Below are positions 8,584-16,523 of a stretch of 64,000 nt of DNA, one piece after another (position 1 is the first letter of the stretch; each line of letters begins with the position of its first letter). The notes beneath the pieces were generated by a model. That model had not been told where the DNA came from, ran no database searches, and saw only the letters and a list, made by a program, of their open reading frames with translations. The position numbers and the translations under genes were made by a program. The stretch comes from RGIG426 sp045598965 (GTDB lineage: Bacteria > Bacillota > Clostridia > Oscillospirales > Acutalibacteraceae), in assembly GCA_045598965.1 (NCBI GenBank), contig JAZRVH010000025.1, positions 1 to 64,000 on the forward strand. The letters are read 5' to 3'.

Positions 8584-8611
8584 TTGCAATTTGTGAAAAA
8601 CGGTGTATAAT
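8584..8611 (+). promoter_or_regulatory. Promoter of fba
   Basis: TTGCAA (8584-8589), 16-bp spacer ending GGTG, TATAAT (8606-8611). Confidence 0.75.
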
Positions 8612-8648
8612 GGAAACAGACCTAAAAAATTAACGGAGGTATCATATT

Positions 8649-9512
8649 ATGTTAGTTTCTGCAAAAGAAATGATGCAAAAAGCCCGTGCCGGTCACTATG
8701 CCGTCGGTGCTTTTAACATCAACAACCTGGAATGGACCAAAGCCATCTTGCTCACCGCCCAAGAGCTTCAATCCCCGGTTATCCTCGGCGTGTCCGAAGG
8801 TGCCGGTAAATACATGGGCGGCTACAAAACCATCGTCGGTATGGTCAAAGGCCTTATCGAAGAGCAGAACATCACCGTGCCGGTGGCACTTCACCTCGAC
8901 CACGGTAGCTATGAAGGCTGCTACAAATGCATCGAGGCGGGCTTCTCCTCGGTTATGTTCGACGGCTCCAAATATCCGATTGACGAGAACGTTGCCAAAA
9001 CCAAAGAGCTCGTGGCTGTGACCGGCGAAAAGGGTATGTCCCTTGAGGCGGAAGTCGGCGGCATCGGCGGCGAGGAAGACGGCGTCGTCAGCATGGGCGA
9101 ATGTGCGGATCCGGACGAGTGCAAAGCGATTGCCGACCTCGGCATCACCATGCTCGCCGCCGGTATCGGCAACATCCACGGCAAATATCCGGAAGGCTGG
9201 CCGGGACTCCGCTTTGACGTTCTCGAATCCATCAACGCCAAAGTCGGCGAGATGCCGCTCGTTCTGCACGGCGGTACCGGTATTCCGGCGGACATGATTA
9301 AAAAGGCTATCAGCCTCGGCGTGTCCAAAATCAATGTGAACACCGAGTGCCAGCTCAGCTTCGCTGCTGCCACCCGCAAATACATTGAAGAGGGCAAAGA
9401 TCAGCAGGGCAAGGGCTATGACCCCCGCAAACTGCTTGCTCCGGGCTTTGAGGCCATCAAAGCCACTGTGAAAGAGAAGATGGAGCTGTTCGGTTCCGTC
9501 GGCAAAGCTTAA
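8649..9512 (+). CDS. fba: Class II fructose-1,6-bisphosphate aldolase
   Basis: A 287-residue class II (zinc) aldolase that splits fructose-1,6-bisphosphate into DHAP and glyceraldehyde-3-phosphate in glycolysis. HLDHG carries the catalytic aspartate and first zinc histidine. SSVMFDGSKYPIDENVAKTKE, AAGIGNIHGKYP and VLHGGTGIP supply the other zinc histidines and phosphate loop. Related tagatose-bisphosphate aldolases look similar, but the glycolytic assignment is the usual one. The ATG at 8649 has ACGGAGG upstream. It has its own promoter and terminator. Confidence 0.95.
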   Translation: MLVSAKEMMQKARAGHYAVGAFNINNLEWTKAILLTAQELQSPVILGVSEGAGKYMGGYKTIVGMVKGLIEEQNITVPVALHLDHGSYEGCYKCIEAGFSSVMFDGSKYPIDENVAKTKELVAVTGEKGMSLEAEVGGIGGEEDGVVSMGECADPDECKAIADLGITMLAAGIGNIHGKYPEGWPGLRFDVLESINAKVGEMPLVLHGGTGIPADMIKKAISLGVSKINVNTECQLSFAAATRKYIEEGKDQQGKGYDPRKLLAPGFEAIKATVKEKMELFGSVGKA

Positions 9513-9527
9513 TTTTTGCTTAAAGGA

Positions 9528-9558
9528 AACCGCCCATCGCAAGATGGGCGGTTTTTTT
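9528..9558 (+). terminator. Terminator after fba
   Basis: An 11-bp stem AACCGCCCATC/GATGGGCGGTT with a GCAA tetraloop, then a run of T. Confidence 0.9.
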
Positions 9559-9577
9559 ACCGAAAAGGGGAAACACG

Positions 9578-10972
9578 ATGGACGAACTAAAATCTTTCTT
9601 AAAAGAGCATAAAGCGGAGATGAAACAAGCCCTTTCTGAGCTTGTCGCTTGTGAGAGCGTGCGGGGAGAGGCTACAGAAAATGCACCGTTTGGCGAGGGT
9701 GTCAAGCAAGCTTTGGATGCGTTTTTAGCACTTGCCGAAAAGAAAGGGCTTGCGGTGCGAAACGTGGACAACTACGTGGGAGTGGCGGAGATTGGCGACC
9801 AAACATCGCCTCTTGGTATTCTCTGTCACTTGGATGTGGTGCCTGCCGGCGAGGGATGGGACTCTGACCCCTTTACCCTCACCGAAAAAGGCGGGTTTCT
9901 TTACGGACGTGGGGCTATTGACGATAAAGGGCCTGCGGTCGCCGTGTTGTATGGGTTGTTGGCGGTGCTTTCCAGTGGAAAACCCCTTGTTCGTGGTGTG
10001 CGGCTGATTGCCGGCTGTGCAGAGGAAACGGGCTGGGAGGATATGGACTATTATACCGCCCGAGAACCGTTGCCCTTGTTGCTGTTTACTCCGGATGCGG
10101 AGTTTCCCGTTATCCACATTGAAAAAGGACGGGTGCAGGGGAAACTGACCCGGGCTTTTGAGCCGACGGTTGCTCCGAAAGCACTTACCAACATTGATGC
10201 CGGCGTAGCGGTAAATGCGGTTCCCGAGCGGGCAACAGCAACCTTGCGGGGCTTTTCCGGCGAGGAGCTTGCGGCACTTTGCGACAAGGTGGCACTTCCC
10301 GATGCAGTTCGGGTGGAGATTACGCAGGATGAGGAGTATGCCGTGCTGACCGTGTTCGGTCAAGCGGCACACGCTTCCACGCCGGAGGAGGGGCTCAACG
10401 CTTTGTGTGCTCTGCTTCGGATTTTGGCGGCGTTGCCCTTGGATGAATGTGACGGAACGGACGGCATTCGTGCCCTCGCTCGTCTGTTTCCGTTGGGAGA
10501 GACGGACGGCACCTCTTTGGGTGTTTGTCTGCGTGATGAGGAGTCCGGGTCGCTTTCGGCGTCGCTGGATTTGCTCACCTTTACCGAGGCGGAGATGGAG
10601 GCACAATTCGATATCCGCTTTCCGGTGTGCGAGACGCTTTCCGGGATGAAATCCGCTTTGACGCTTTCTGCCGAGCGGGAGGGATTTGCGTTTTCTGCTA
10701 CCGGTGCCGAGCCGCATCACGTGTCTGAGGAAAGCCCGCTTGTGCAAACGCTTTTAGGCGTGTACGAGCAGGTGACCGGTCAGCCGGGATTTGCTGTTGC
10801 GATCGGCGGCGGAACGTATGTGCACGATACCAAAACCGGTGTAGCGTTTGGGGCGGAATTCCCCGGCGACGATAATCGGATGCACGCCGCCAATGAGCGG
10901 GTGGAGACGGATAAGTGGATGAAAACCGCTCTCATATATGCAAAAGCGATTGAAGAAATTTGTTGTGAGTAA
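9578..10972 (+). CDS. M20-family dipeptidase (PepV/Sapep type)
   Basis: A 464-residue metallopeptidase of family M20 (Sapep/PepV group), which removes N-terminal residues from dipeptides in the cytoplasm. ILCHLDVVPAGEGW carries the first metal histidine and the catalytic aspartate two residues later. GRGAIDDKGP holds the bridging metal aspartate, AGCAEETGWED the base Glu pair, and GGTYVHDTKTGVAFG the last metal histidine. A lid domain sits between about residues 185 and 370. I see no promoter between the fba terminator and this ATG, only GGGG 8 nt upstream as ribosome site, so expression may come from read-through. Confidence 0.9.
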   Translation: MDELKSFLKEHKAEMKQALSELVACESVRGEATENAPFGEGVKQALDAFLALAEKKGLAVRNVDNYVGVAEIGDQTSPLGILCHLDVVPAGEGWDSDPFTLTEKGGFLYGRGAIDDKGPAVAVLYGLLAVLSSGKPLVRGVRLIAGCAEETGWEDMDYYTAREPLPLLLFTPDAEFPVIHIEKGRVQGKLTRAFEPTVAPKALTNIDAGVAVNAVPERATATLRGFSGEELAALCDKVALPDAVRVEITQDEEYAVLTVFGQAAHASTPEEGLNALCALLRILAALPLDECDGTDGIRALARLFPLGETDGTSLGVCLRDEESGSLSASLDLLTFTEAEMEAQFDIRFPVCETLSGMKSALTLSAEREGFAFSATGAEPHHVSEESPLVQTLLGVYEQVTGQPGFAVAIGGGTYVHDTKTGVAFGAEFPGDDNRMHAANERVETDKWMKTALIYAKAIEEICCE

Positions 10973-10974
10973 CA

Positions 10975-11010
10975 AAAAAGCGACGAGAGTTTTTCTCGTC
11001 GCTTTTTTGT
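10975..11010. terminator. Bidirectional terminator between pepV and corC
   Basis: A stem of at least 14 bp (AAAAAAGCGACGAGA/TCTCGTCGCTTTTTT region) with A and T tracts on both sides, serving the two converging genes. Confidence 0.88.
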
Positions 11011-11013
11011 TAC

Positions 11014-12354
11014 TTATTCTTCGATTTCGGTGGGGGTGACGTCGATATGTACCATTTCGATGCGGCGGTCATCCATTTCGGTGACGGTAAAGGTGATGTT
11101 TTCAAAGGTGACCTGTTCTCCCGTTTCGGGGATGTGGCCGAGTTCCGAGAGCAAAAAGCCCGCCAGTGTGTCATAGTCTCCCTCGGGAAGCTCCACGTCC
11201 AACTGTTCGCTCAATTCTTCCACGTCCAAGGCACCGTCTGCCTCAAAAGAGTTGTCGCCGGTTTGCTCCAATTCCTCCTCCTCGTGGTCAAATTCGTCCT
11301 GCATATTGCCGACGATGGACTCCAAGAGGTCTTCCACTGTAACGATTCCGGCGGTGCCGCCGTATTCGTCAATCACAATCGCCATTTGCAAGTGTTTTTC
11401 ACTCATTTGTTGGAAAAGTTCACTGCCCTTGACGGTGGCGGGAACGAACAGCGTTTCCCGACAAAGGCTTTTCAGCGTCACCGAAGCGGGCAATTCTTTG
11501 CCGACATAGGGGAGTAAATCTTTGACATACAGCACGCCGATAATGTGGTCAATATCCTCTTCGTACACCGGCAGGCGAGAGTAGCCTTTTTGCATACACT
11601 CGTCGATAGCGTCGGAGATAGATTCGGTGACGTCCAATGCCGCCACGTCAATGCGTGGAGTCATTAAGTCCTCGGCGTCCACGTCGTCAAACTCGAACAC
11701 GTTTTCAAGCATATCCCGCTGGGATTCCTCGATAATACCGGCGTCTTCACCCTCGTCCACCATAAGACGGATTTCCTCCTCGGTGACGGGATCGTCGTCC
11801 GCATGAGGGTCAATGCCAAACAGACGGAGCACGCCGTTTGTGCTGATTGCCAGAAATTTAACAAAGGGGGCAAAAATCACCGAACAGGCGGTGAGAATGC
11901 CTGCCATGCCGAATGCCAGTTTTTCCGCTTTTGCCATGGCTACCCGTTTGGGTACCAGCTCGCCGAACACAAGGGAGAAGTAGGAGATGATTAAGGTGAT
12001 GAGAATCAGCGACATGGTTTCCACCGCCGAGGCGTGGTTGACAAGAGAGGGAAAAAGCTTTATTGCCCATGCCGCCAAAGGCTCGGACAAATACCCCGCC
12101 GCTGTGGCGGATGCCAAAAAGCCTGCCAAGGTGACGCCGATTTGGATGGTGGCTAAAAAGCGGGAGGAGTTTTGAAGAAGCTTGCAAATTTTTTTTGCTT
12201 TTTTGTTGCCGTCCTCTGCCAGTTTTTCCATTTTTGTTTCGTTGAGGGAAATCAGTGCAATTTCGCCGGCGGCAAAAAAAGCGTTCAGTGCAATGAGCAC
12301 CACCAGCAAAAGAATTTGTAAAAGAATAGAATTTCCGCTCGGGTCGGGATCCAT
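11014..12354 (-). CDS. CNNM/HlyC-CorC membrane protein with CBS pair
   Basis: A 446-residue member of the hemolysin-C/CorC family, linked to Mg2+ or Co2+ export in several bacteria. Four hydrophobic segments in the first 150 residues form the CNNM (DUF21) domain, beginning LLLVVLIALNAFFAAGEIALISLNETKMEKL. A CBS pair follows (MTPRIDVAALDV..., YSRLPVYEEDIDHIIGVLYVKDLL, MAIVIDEYGGTAGIVTVEDLLE). The C-terminus is a CorC/HlyC transporter-associated domain ending with GEQVTFENITFTVTEMDDRRI. Older hemolysin naming does not prove lysis activity. It is a single gene with its own promoter at 12413. Confidence 0.93.
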   Translation of the reverse strand: MDPDPSGNSILLQILLLVVLIALNAFFAAGEIALISLNETKMEKLAEDGNKKAKKICKLLQNSSRFLATIQIGVTLAGFLASATAAGYLSEPLAAWAIKLFPSLVNHASAVETMSLILITLIISYFSLVFGELVPKRVAMAKAEKLAFGMAGILTACSVIFAPFVKFLAISTNGVLRLFGIDPHADDDPVTEEEIRLMVDEGEDAGIIEESQRDMLENVFEFDDVDAEDLMTPRIDVAALDVTESISDAIDECMQKGYSRLPVYEEDIDHIIGVLYVKDLLPYVGKELPASVTLKSLCRETLFVPATVKGSELFQQMSEKHLQMAIVIDEYGGTAGIVTVEDLLESIVGNMQDEFDHEEEELEQTGDNSFEADGALDVEELSEQLDVELPEGDYDTLAGFLLSELGHIPETGEQVTFENITFTVTEMDDRRIEMVHIDVTPTEIEE

Positions 12355-12412
12355 AAAAGAATACCCCTTTCTGTTTAATGTTTTTTAAGAAGTTGTCCTT
12401 CAAATTAACCAT

Positions 12413-12441
12413 ATCATACGGAAAACCGAGGAAAATGTCAA
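12413..12441 (-). promoter_or_regulatory. Promoter of the CNNM/CorC gene
   Basis: On the minus strand TTGACA (12436-12441), 17-bp spacer, TATGAT (12413-12418). Confidence 0.75.
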
Positions 12442-12490
12442 CTGTTTTTAACTTTTGAGGAGGAAAATATTAAAAAAAGCGAAAAAAGCC

Positions 12491-12520
12491 TTTACAACCG
12501 AGGTGATAAAGTGGTAAAAT
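12491..12520 (+). promoter_or_regulatory. Promoter of nifJ
   Basis: TTTACA (12491-12496), 18-bp spacer ending GTGG, TAAAAT (12515-12520), about 60 nt before the start codon. Confidence 0.7.
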
Positions 12521-12581
12521 ACATGTTGGTGTAAAATGCACGGTTCGATTTTGGACCGGATAAATTTAAGGAGGAACTAAA

Positions 12582-15500
12582 ATGGCAAGAAAGTTCAAGA
12601 CCATGGACGGTAACAATGCTGCGGCACACGTGTCGTATGCGTTTACGGAAGTCGCCGGTATTTACCCGATTACCCCGTCCAGCCCGATGGCTGACTATGT
12701 GGATCAATGGTCGGCTCAGGGTCAGAAAAATATCTTCGGTACCCAGGTGAAGGTCGTGGAGATGCAATCCGAGGCAGGTGCTTCGGGTACGGTTCACGGT
12801 TCTCTCGCCGCCGGTGCCTTGACCACGACGTATACGGCGTCGCAAGGTCTGCTCTTGATGATCCCGAATATGTACAAAATCGCAGGTGAGTTGCTTCCGG
12901 CGGTGTTCCACGTGTCGGCACGCTGCGTTGCGTCCCACGCCCTCAACATCTTCGGTGACCACTCCGACGTGTATGCCTGCCGTCAAACCGGTTTCGCTAT
13001 GCTCGCCGAGACCAACCCGCAGGAGGTTATGGACCTTTCCGCTGTGGCTCACCTTGCCGCTATTAAAAGCCGTGTGCCGTTCTTAAACTTCTTTGACGGT
13101 TTCCGTACTTCTCACGAAATCCAAAAAATCGCCATTTGGGATTATGAGGATTTGAAAGAGATGTGCGATATGGACGCTGTGGAAGCGTTCCGCAAACGTG
13201 CCCTCAATCCGGAGCATCCGACGATGCGTGGTTCTCACGAGAACGACGACATCTTCTTCCAGCATCGTGAGGCGAACAACGCCTACTATGATGCGGTGCC
13301 AGGTATTGTTGAGGAGTATATGGGCAAAGTCAATGATAAACTGGGCACCGACTACAAACTGTTCAACTACTACGGTGCTCCGGACGCCGAGCGTGTTATC
13401 GTGGCGATGGGTTCTATCTGCGACGTGGCGGAGGAAGTTATCGACTACTTGACCGCCAAAGGCGAAAAAGTCGGCCTTGTGAAAGTCCGTCTGTATCGTC
13501 CGTTCTCGGCGGAGAAATTGGTGGAGGCCATTCCGACGACTGCCAAAACGCTTGCGGTTCTCGACCGTACCAAAGAGCCGGGTGCTCTGGGCGAGCCGTT
13601 GTTCCTCGACGTGATTGCCGCTCTTAACGCTACCGGTCGTACCGGTCTTAAAGTTCTCGGCGGTCGTTATGGTCTCGGTTCTAAAGATACGCCGCCTGCC
13701 TCCGTGTTTGCGGTGTACGACGAGATGGCGAAAGCCGAGCCGAAGGTGCACTTCACCATCGGTATCAACGATGACGTGACCCACCTCTCTCTGGAGGAGA
13801 AAGCCGCTCCGAATACGGCGGCAGAGGGCACCATCGAATGCAAATTCTGGGGTCTCGGCGGTGACGGTACGGTCGGTGCCAACAAAGACTCTATCAAAAT
13901 CATCGGTGACCACACCGATAAATACGTGCAGGCGTACTTCCAGTATGACTCCAAAAAGACCGGCGGTATCACCGTGTCTCACCTGCGTTTCGGTGATAAA
14001 CCGATTAAGAGCCCGTACTACATCAACAAAGCGGACTTCGTGGCTTGCCACAACCCGTCTTACATCCAAAAAGGCTTCAAGATGGTCAACGACGTGAAAC
14101 CGGGCGGTGTGTTCCTTATCAACTGCCAGTGGTCTCCGGAAGAGCTTGCCCAGCACTTGAAAGCCGATGCGAAACAGTATATCGCCAAGAACAACATCCA
14201 GCTGTATACCGTTAACGCCATTGACTTGGCACAGCAAATCGGTCTTGGCAAACGTACCAACACCGTGTTGCAATCCGCTTTCTTCTCGCTGGCGAAAGTG
14301 TTGCCGCCGGAAGAGGCTATCGGTTACATGAAAGAAAAAGCCCAGAAATTTATGAAGAAGGGCAAAGAAATCGTTGAGATGAACGAGAAAGCCATTGACG
14401 CCGGTGCAACCGCTTATGTGAAGATTGATGTTCCGGCGGATTGGGCGAATGCGGTGGATACCGATGCCGAAGCCGCCAGCAAAGGTGCCGAGAAGCTCGT
14501 CAAGATGGTGGACGGCATCCTGAAACCCATCGGCAAGATGGATGGCTATTCGTTGCCGGTCTCTGCGTTTGCCGACCACGTGGACGGCACCTTCGAGCAG
14601 GGTGCTTCCGCTTATGAGAAACGTGGTGTGGCGGTGATGGTTCCGGAATGGGATTCTGCCACTTGTGCCCAGTGCAACCAGTGCTCTTACGTCTGCCCGC
14701 ACGCCACCATTCGTCCGTTTGCTTTGGATGCGGCGGAGGCGGCGAATGCTCCTGCCAACTCCAAACTGGCGGATGTGCGTAACAAAGAGTACAAATATGT
14801 GATGTCCGTCTCTCCCATGGATTGTATGGGTTGCGGTGTTTGCGTCGGCGTGTGCCCGACCAACTCGCTGAAAATGGTCTCTCGTGAAAGCCAGGAAGAC
14901 CAACAGCAGGTGTTCGATTACATGGTTGCCAATGTGTCCGAAAAAGCCGATATGGTCGGCGACAAACCGTCCGTCAAAGGCAGCCAGTTCAAACAGCCGT
15001 TGCTTGAGTTCTCCGGCTCTTGTGCGGGTTGTGCCGAGACGTCGTATGCTCGCCTCATCACCCAGCTGTTCGGCGATCGTATGTACATCTCCAACGCCAC
15101 CGGTTGCTCCTCCATCTGGGGTGGCCCGGCTGCTACCTCGCCGTACACCGTCAACAAAGACGGCCACGGTCCGGCGTGGGCGAACTCCTTGTTCGAGGAC
15201 AACGCCGAGCACGGTCTCGGTATGCACTTCGGTCAAAAAGCCATCCGTGATCGTTTGGCGGCTCTGACCACTGACCTCGTGGCTTCTACCTCCAATGCGG
15301 CGGTGAAAGAAGCGGGTCAGGCATGGCTCGATACCATGGACGACGGCAAAGCCAATGCCGATGCCACCAAAGCGTATGTGGCGGCTCTTGAAGCTTCCGG
15401 CGAAGGCAAAGACATTCTTGCTGAGAAAGAATACCTCGCCAAGAAATCCGTTTGGATCTTCGGCGGCGACGGTTGGGCGTATGATATCGGTTTCGGCGGT

Positions 15501-16100
15501 CTTGACCACGTGCTGGCGACCGGCGAGGATGTGAACATCATGGTCTTCGATACCGAGGTGTACTCCAACACCGGCGGTCAGGCCTCCAAGGCTTCCCAAA
15601 TCGGTCAGGTGGCACAGTTTGCCGCCGCCGGTAAAGCGATTGCCAAGAAGAGCCTTGCCGAAATCGCTATGAGCTACGGCTACGTCTATGTGGCTCAGAT
15701 TGCGATGGGTGCGAATATGTCCCAGACCATCAAAGCTATCAGCGAGGCGGAAGCTTATCACGGCCCGTCCCTCATCATCGGTTACGCTCCCTGCGAGATG
15801 CACAGCATCAAGGGCGGTATGACCAACTGCCAGGCGGAGATGAAGAAAGCGGTCGAGTGCGGTTACTGGAATATGTTCCGCTACAACCCGGCTCTGAAGG
15901 CGGAGGGCAAAAACCCGTTCACCGTCGACAGCAAACCGGCGACCGGCAGCTATCGTGACTTCATCATGGGCGAGGCTCGTTACAGCTCGCTGACCCGTTC
16001 CTTCCCGGAGCGTGCGGAAGAGTTGTTCAGCCAGGCGGAAGAAAACGCCAAAGCTCGTTACGACCACCTGCAAAAACTCATCGCTCTCTACGGCGAATAA
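12582..16100 (+). CDS. nifJ: Pyruvate:ferredoxin (flavodoxin) oxidoreductase
   Basis: A single-chain PFOR of 1172 residues. It oxidatively decarboxylates pyruvate to acetyl-CoA and CO2 and reduces ferredoxin, the main pyruvate outlet of anaerobic fermenters. The N-terminal pyruvate-binding domain begins MDGNNAAAHVSYAFTEVAGIYPITPSSPMAD. Two 4Fe-4S ferredoxin motifs occur mid-chain (CAQCNQCSYVCPH and CMGCGVCVGVCPT), then a proximal-cluster region SCAGCAETSYARL and the thiamine-diphosphate domain with GGDGWAYDIGFGGLDHVLA and EVYSNTGGQASKAS. Length and order are complete. It has AAGGAGG 9 nt before the ATG, its own promoter and a strong terminator. Codon use is strongly biased, fitting high expression. 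Confidence 0.98.
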   Translation: MARKFKTMDGNNAAAHVSYAFTEVAGIYPITPSSPMADYVDQWSAQGQKNIFGTQVKVVEMQSEAGASGTVHGSLAAGALTTTYTASQGLLLMIPNMYKIAGELLPAVFHVSARCVASHALNIFGDHSDVYACRQTGFAMLAETNPQEVMDLSAVAHLAAIKSRVPFLNFFDGFRTSHEIQKIAIWDYEDLKEMCDMDAVEAFRKRALNPEHPTMRGSHENDDIFFQHREANNAYYDAVPGIVEEYMGKVNDKLGTDYKLFNYYGAPDAERVIVAMGSICDVAEEVIDYLTAKGEKVGLVKVRLYRPFSAEKLVEAIPTTAKTLAVLDRTKEPGALGEPLFLDVIAALNATGRTGLKVLGGRYGLGSKDTPPASVFAVYDEMAKAEPKVHFTIGINDDVTHLSLEEKAAPNTAAEGTIECKFWGLGGDGTVGANKDSIKIIGDHTDKYVQAYFQYDSKKTGGITVSHLRFGDKPIKSPYYINKADFVACHNPSYIQKGFKMVNDVKPGGVFLINCQWSPEELAQHLKADAKQYIAKNNIQLYTVNAIDLAQQIGLGKRTNTVLQSAFFSLAKVLPPEEAIGYMKEKAQKFMKKGKEIVEMNEKAIDAGATAYVKIDVPADWANAVDTDAEAASKGAEKLVKMVDGILKPIGKMDGYSLPVSAFADHVDGTFEQGASAYEKRGVAVMVPEWDSATCAQCNQCSYVCPHATIRPFALDAAEAANAPANSKLADVRNKEYKYVMSVSPMDCMGCGVCVGVCPTNSLKMVSRESQEDQQQVFDYMVANVSEKADMVGDKPSVKGSQFKQPLLEFSGSCAGCAETSYARLITQLFGDRMYISNATGCSSIWGGPAATSPYTVNKDGHGPAWANSLFEDNAEHGLGMHFGQKAIRDRLAALTTDLVASTSNAAVKEAGQAWLDTMDDGKANADATKAYVAALEASGEGKDILAEKEYLAKKSVWIFGGDGWAYDIGFGGLDHVLATGEDVNIMVFDTEVYSNTGGQASKASQIGQVAQFAAAGKAIAKKSLAEIAMSYGYVYVAQIAMGANMSQTIKAISEAEAYHGPSLIIGYAPCEMHSIKGGMTNCQAEMKKAVECGYWNMFRYNPALKAEGKNPFTVDSKPATGSYRDFIMGEARYSSLTRSFPERAEELFSQAEENAKARYDHLQKLIALYGE

Positions 16101-16110
16101 GTTTAACACA

Positions 16111-16146
16111 AAAAACCCCTGCAACCTCGGTTGCAGGGGTTTTTAG
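16111..16146 (+). terminator. Terminator after nifJ
   Basis: A long GC-rich stem AACCCCTGCAACC/TTGCAGGGGTT with CGG loop region and five T. Confidence 0.9.
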
Positions 16147-16187
16147 CGTGTGTGAATGGGAGCGAAAACGCTTCCACAGAGAGACTT

Positions 16188-16217
16188 AGGCTGACGAAAT
16201 CGCAATTTCGTCAGCCT
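16188..16217. repeat. Perfect 13-bp inverted repeat
   Basis: AGGCTGACGAAAT and its exact reverse complement are separated by four bases. It overlaps the stop codon of the small minus-strand RHH gene and may stabilise or end its mRNA, but no T-run follows on either strand. Confidence 0.7.
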
Positions 16218-16392
16218 ATTCATTTTCTTCTTTAAGATTTTCAAGTGCCACCCGCACCGCTTCCACCACAAACGCCGTAAATGTGCAGTCAGTACCTTTT
16301 ATGGCTTCTTCGATTTGTTCCAACACATCGTTGGGAAAGCGGATACATTTGTTGGTGGTGGGCGGAACAGATGGGATTTTGAATTTTCGCAC
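16216..16392 (-). CDS. Small ribbon-helix-helix DNA-binding protein
   Basis: A 58-residue ORF starting at GTG 16392. The core KCIRFPNDVLEQIEEAIKGTDCTFTAFVVEAVRVALENL fits the ribbon-helix-helix pattern: a short beta strand (CIRFP), helix A (NDVLEQIEEAI), and helix B (FTAFVVEAVRVALENL). Such proteins are dimeric repressors or antitoxins. There is an AAGGGGGAAG ribosome site 6 nt upstream. No toxin gene is next to it, so I read it as a stand-alone regulator, possibly autoregulated or acting on the divergent dockerin gene, whose promoter lies 72 nt away. Target unknown. Confidence 0.75.
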   Translation of the reverse strand: MRKFKIPSVPPTTNKCIRFPNDVLEQIEEAIKGTDCTFTAFVVEAVRVALENLKEENE

Positions 16393-16463
16393 AAAAACTT
16401 CCCCCTTTCACACTCTCTCTTTATTGTATTACAAAAATATATACTGTATGCATAACAAATGTA

Positions 16464-16492
16464 TTGCAATTCAAGAAAAGGTGTGGTATAGT
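16464..16492 (+). promoter_or_regulatory. Promoter of the dockerin/YD-repeat gene
   Basis: TTGCAA (16464-16469), 17-bp spacer ending GTGTGG, TATAGT (16487-16492), 31 nt before the ATG. It faces away from the RHH gene. Confidence 0.78.
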
Positions 16493-16523
16493 GAAAATAC
16501 ACTTGACTCAAGGAGGAATTTCA

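Noticed and set aside
13083..16124. A 1013-codon open frame on the minus strand opposite nifJ
   Set aside because: It mirrors the codon pattern of the strongly biased PFOR gene and has no recognisable domain; PFOR itself is complete.
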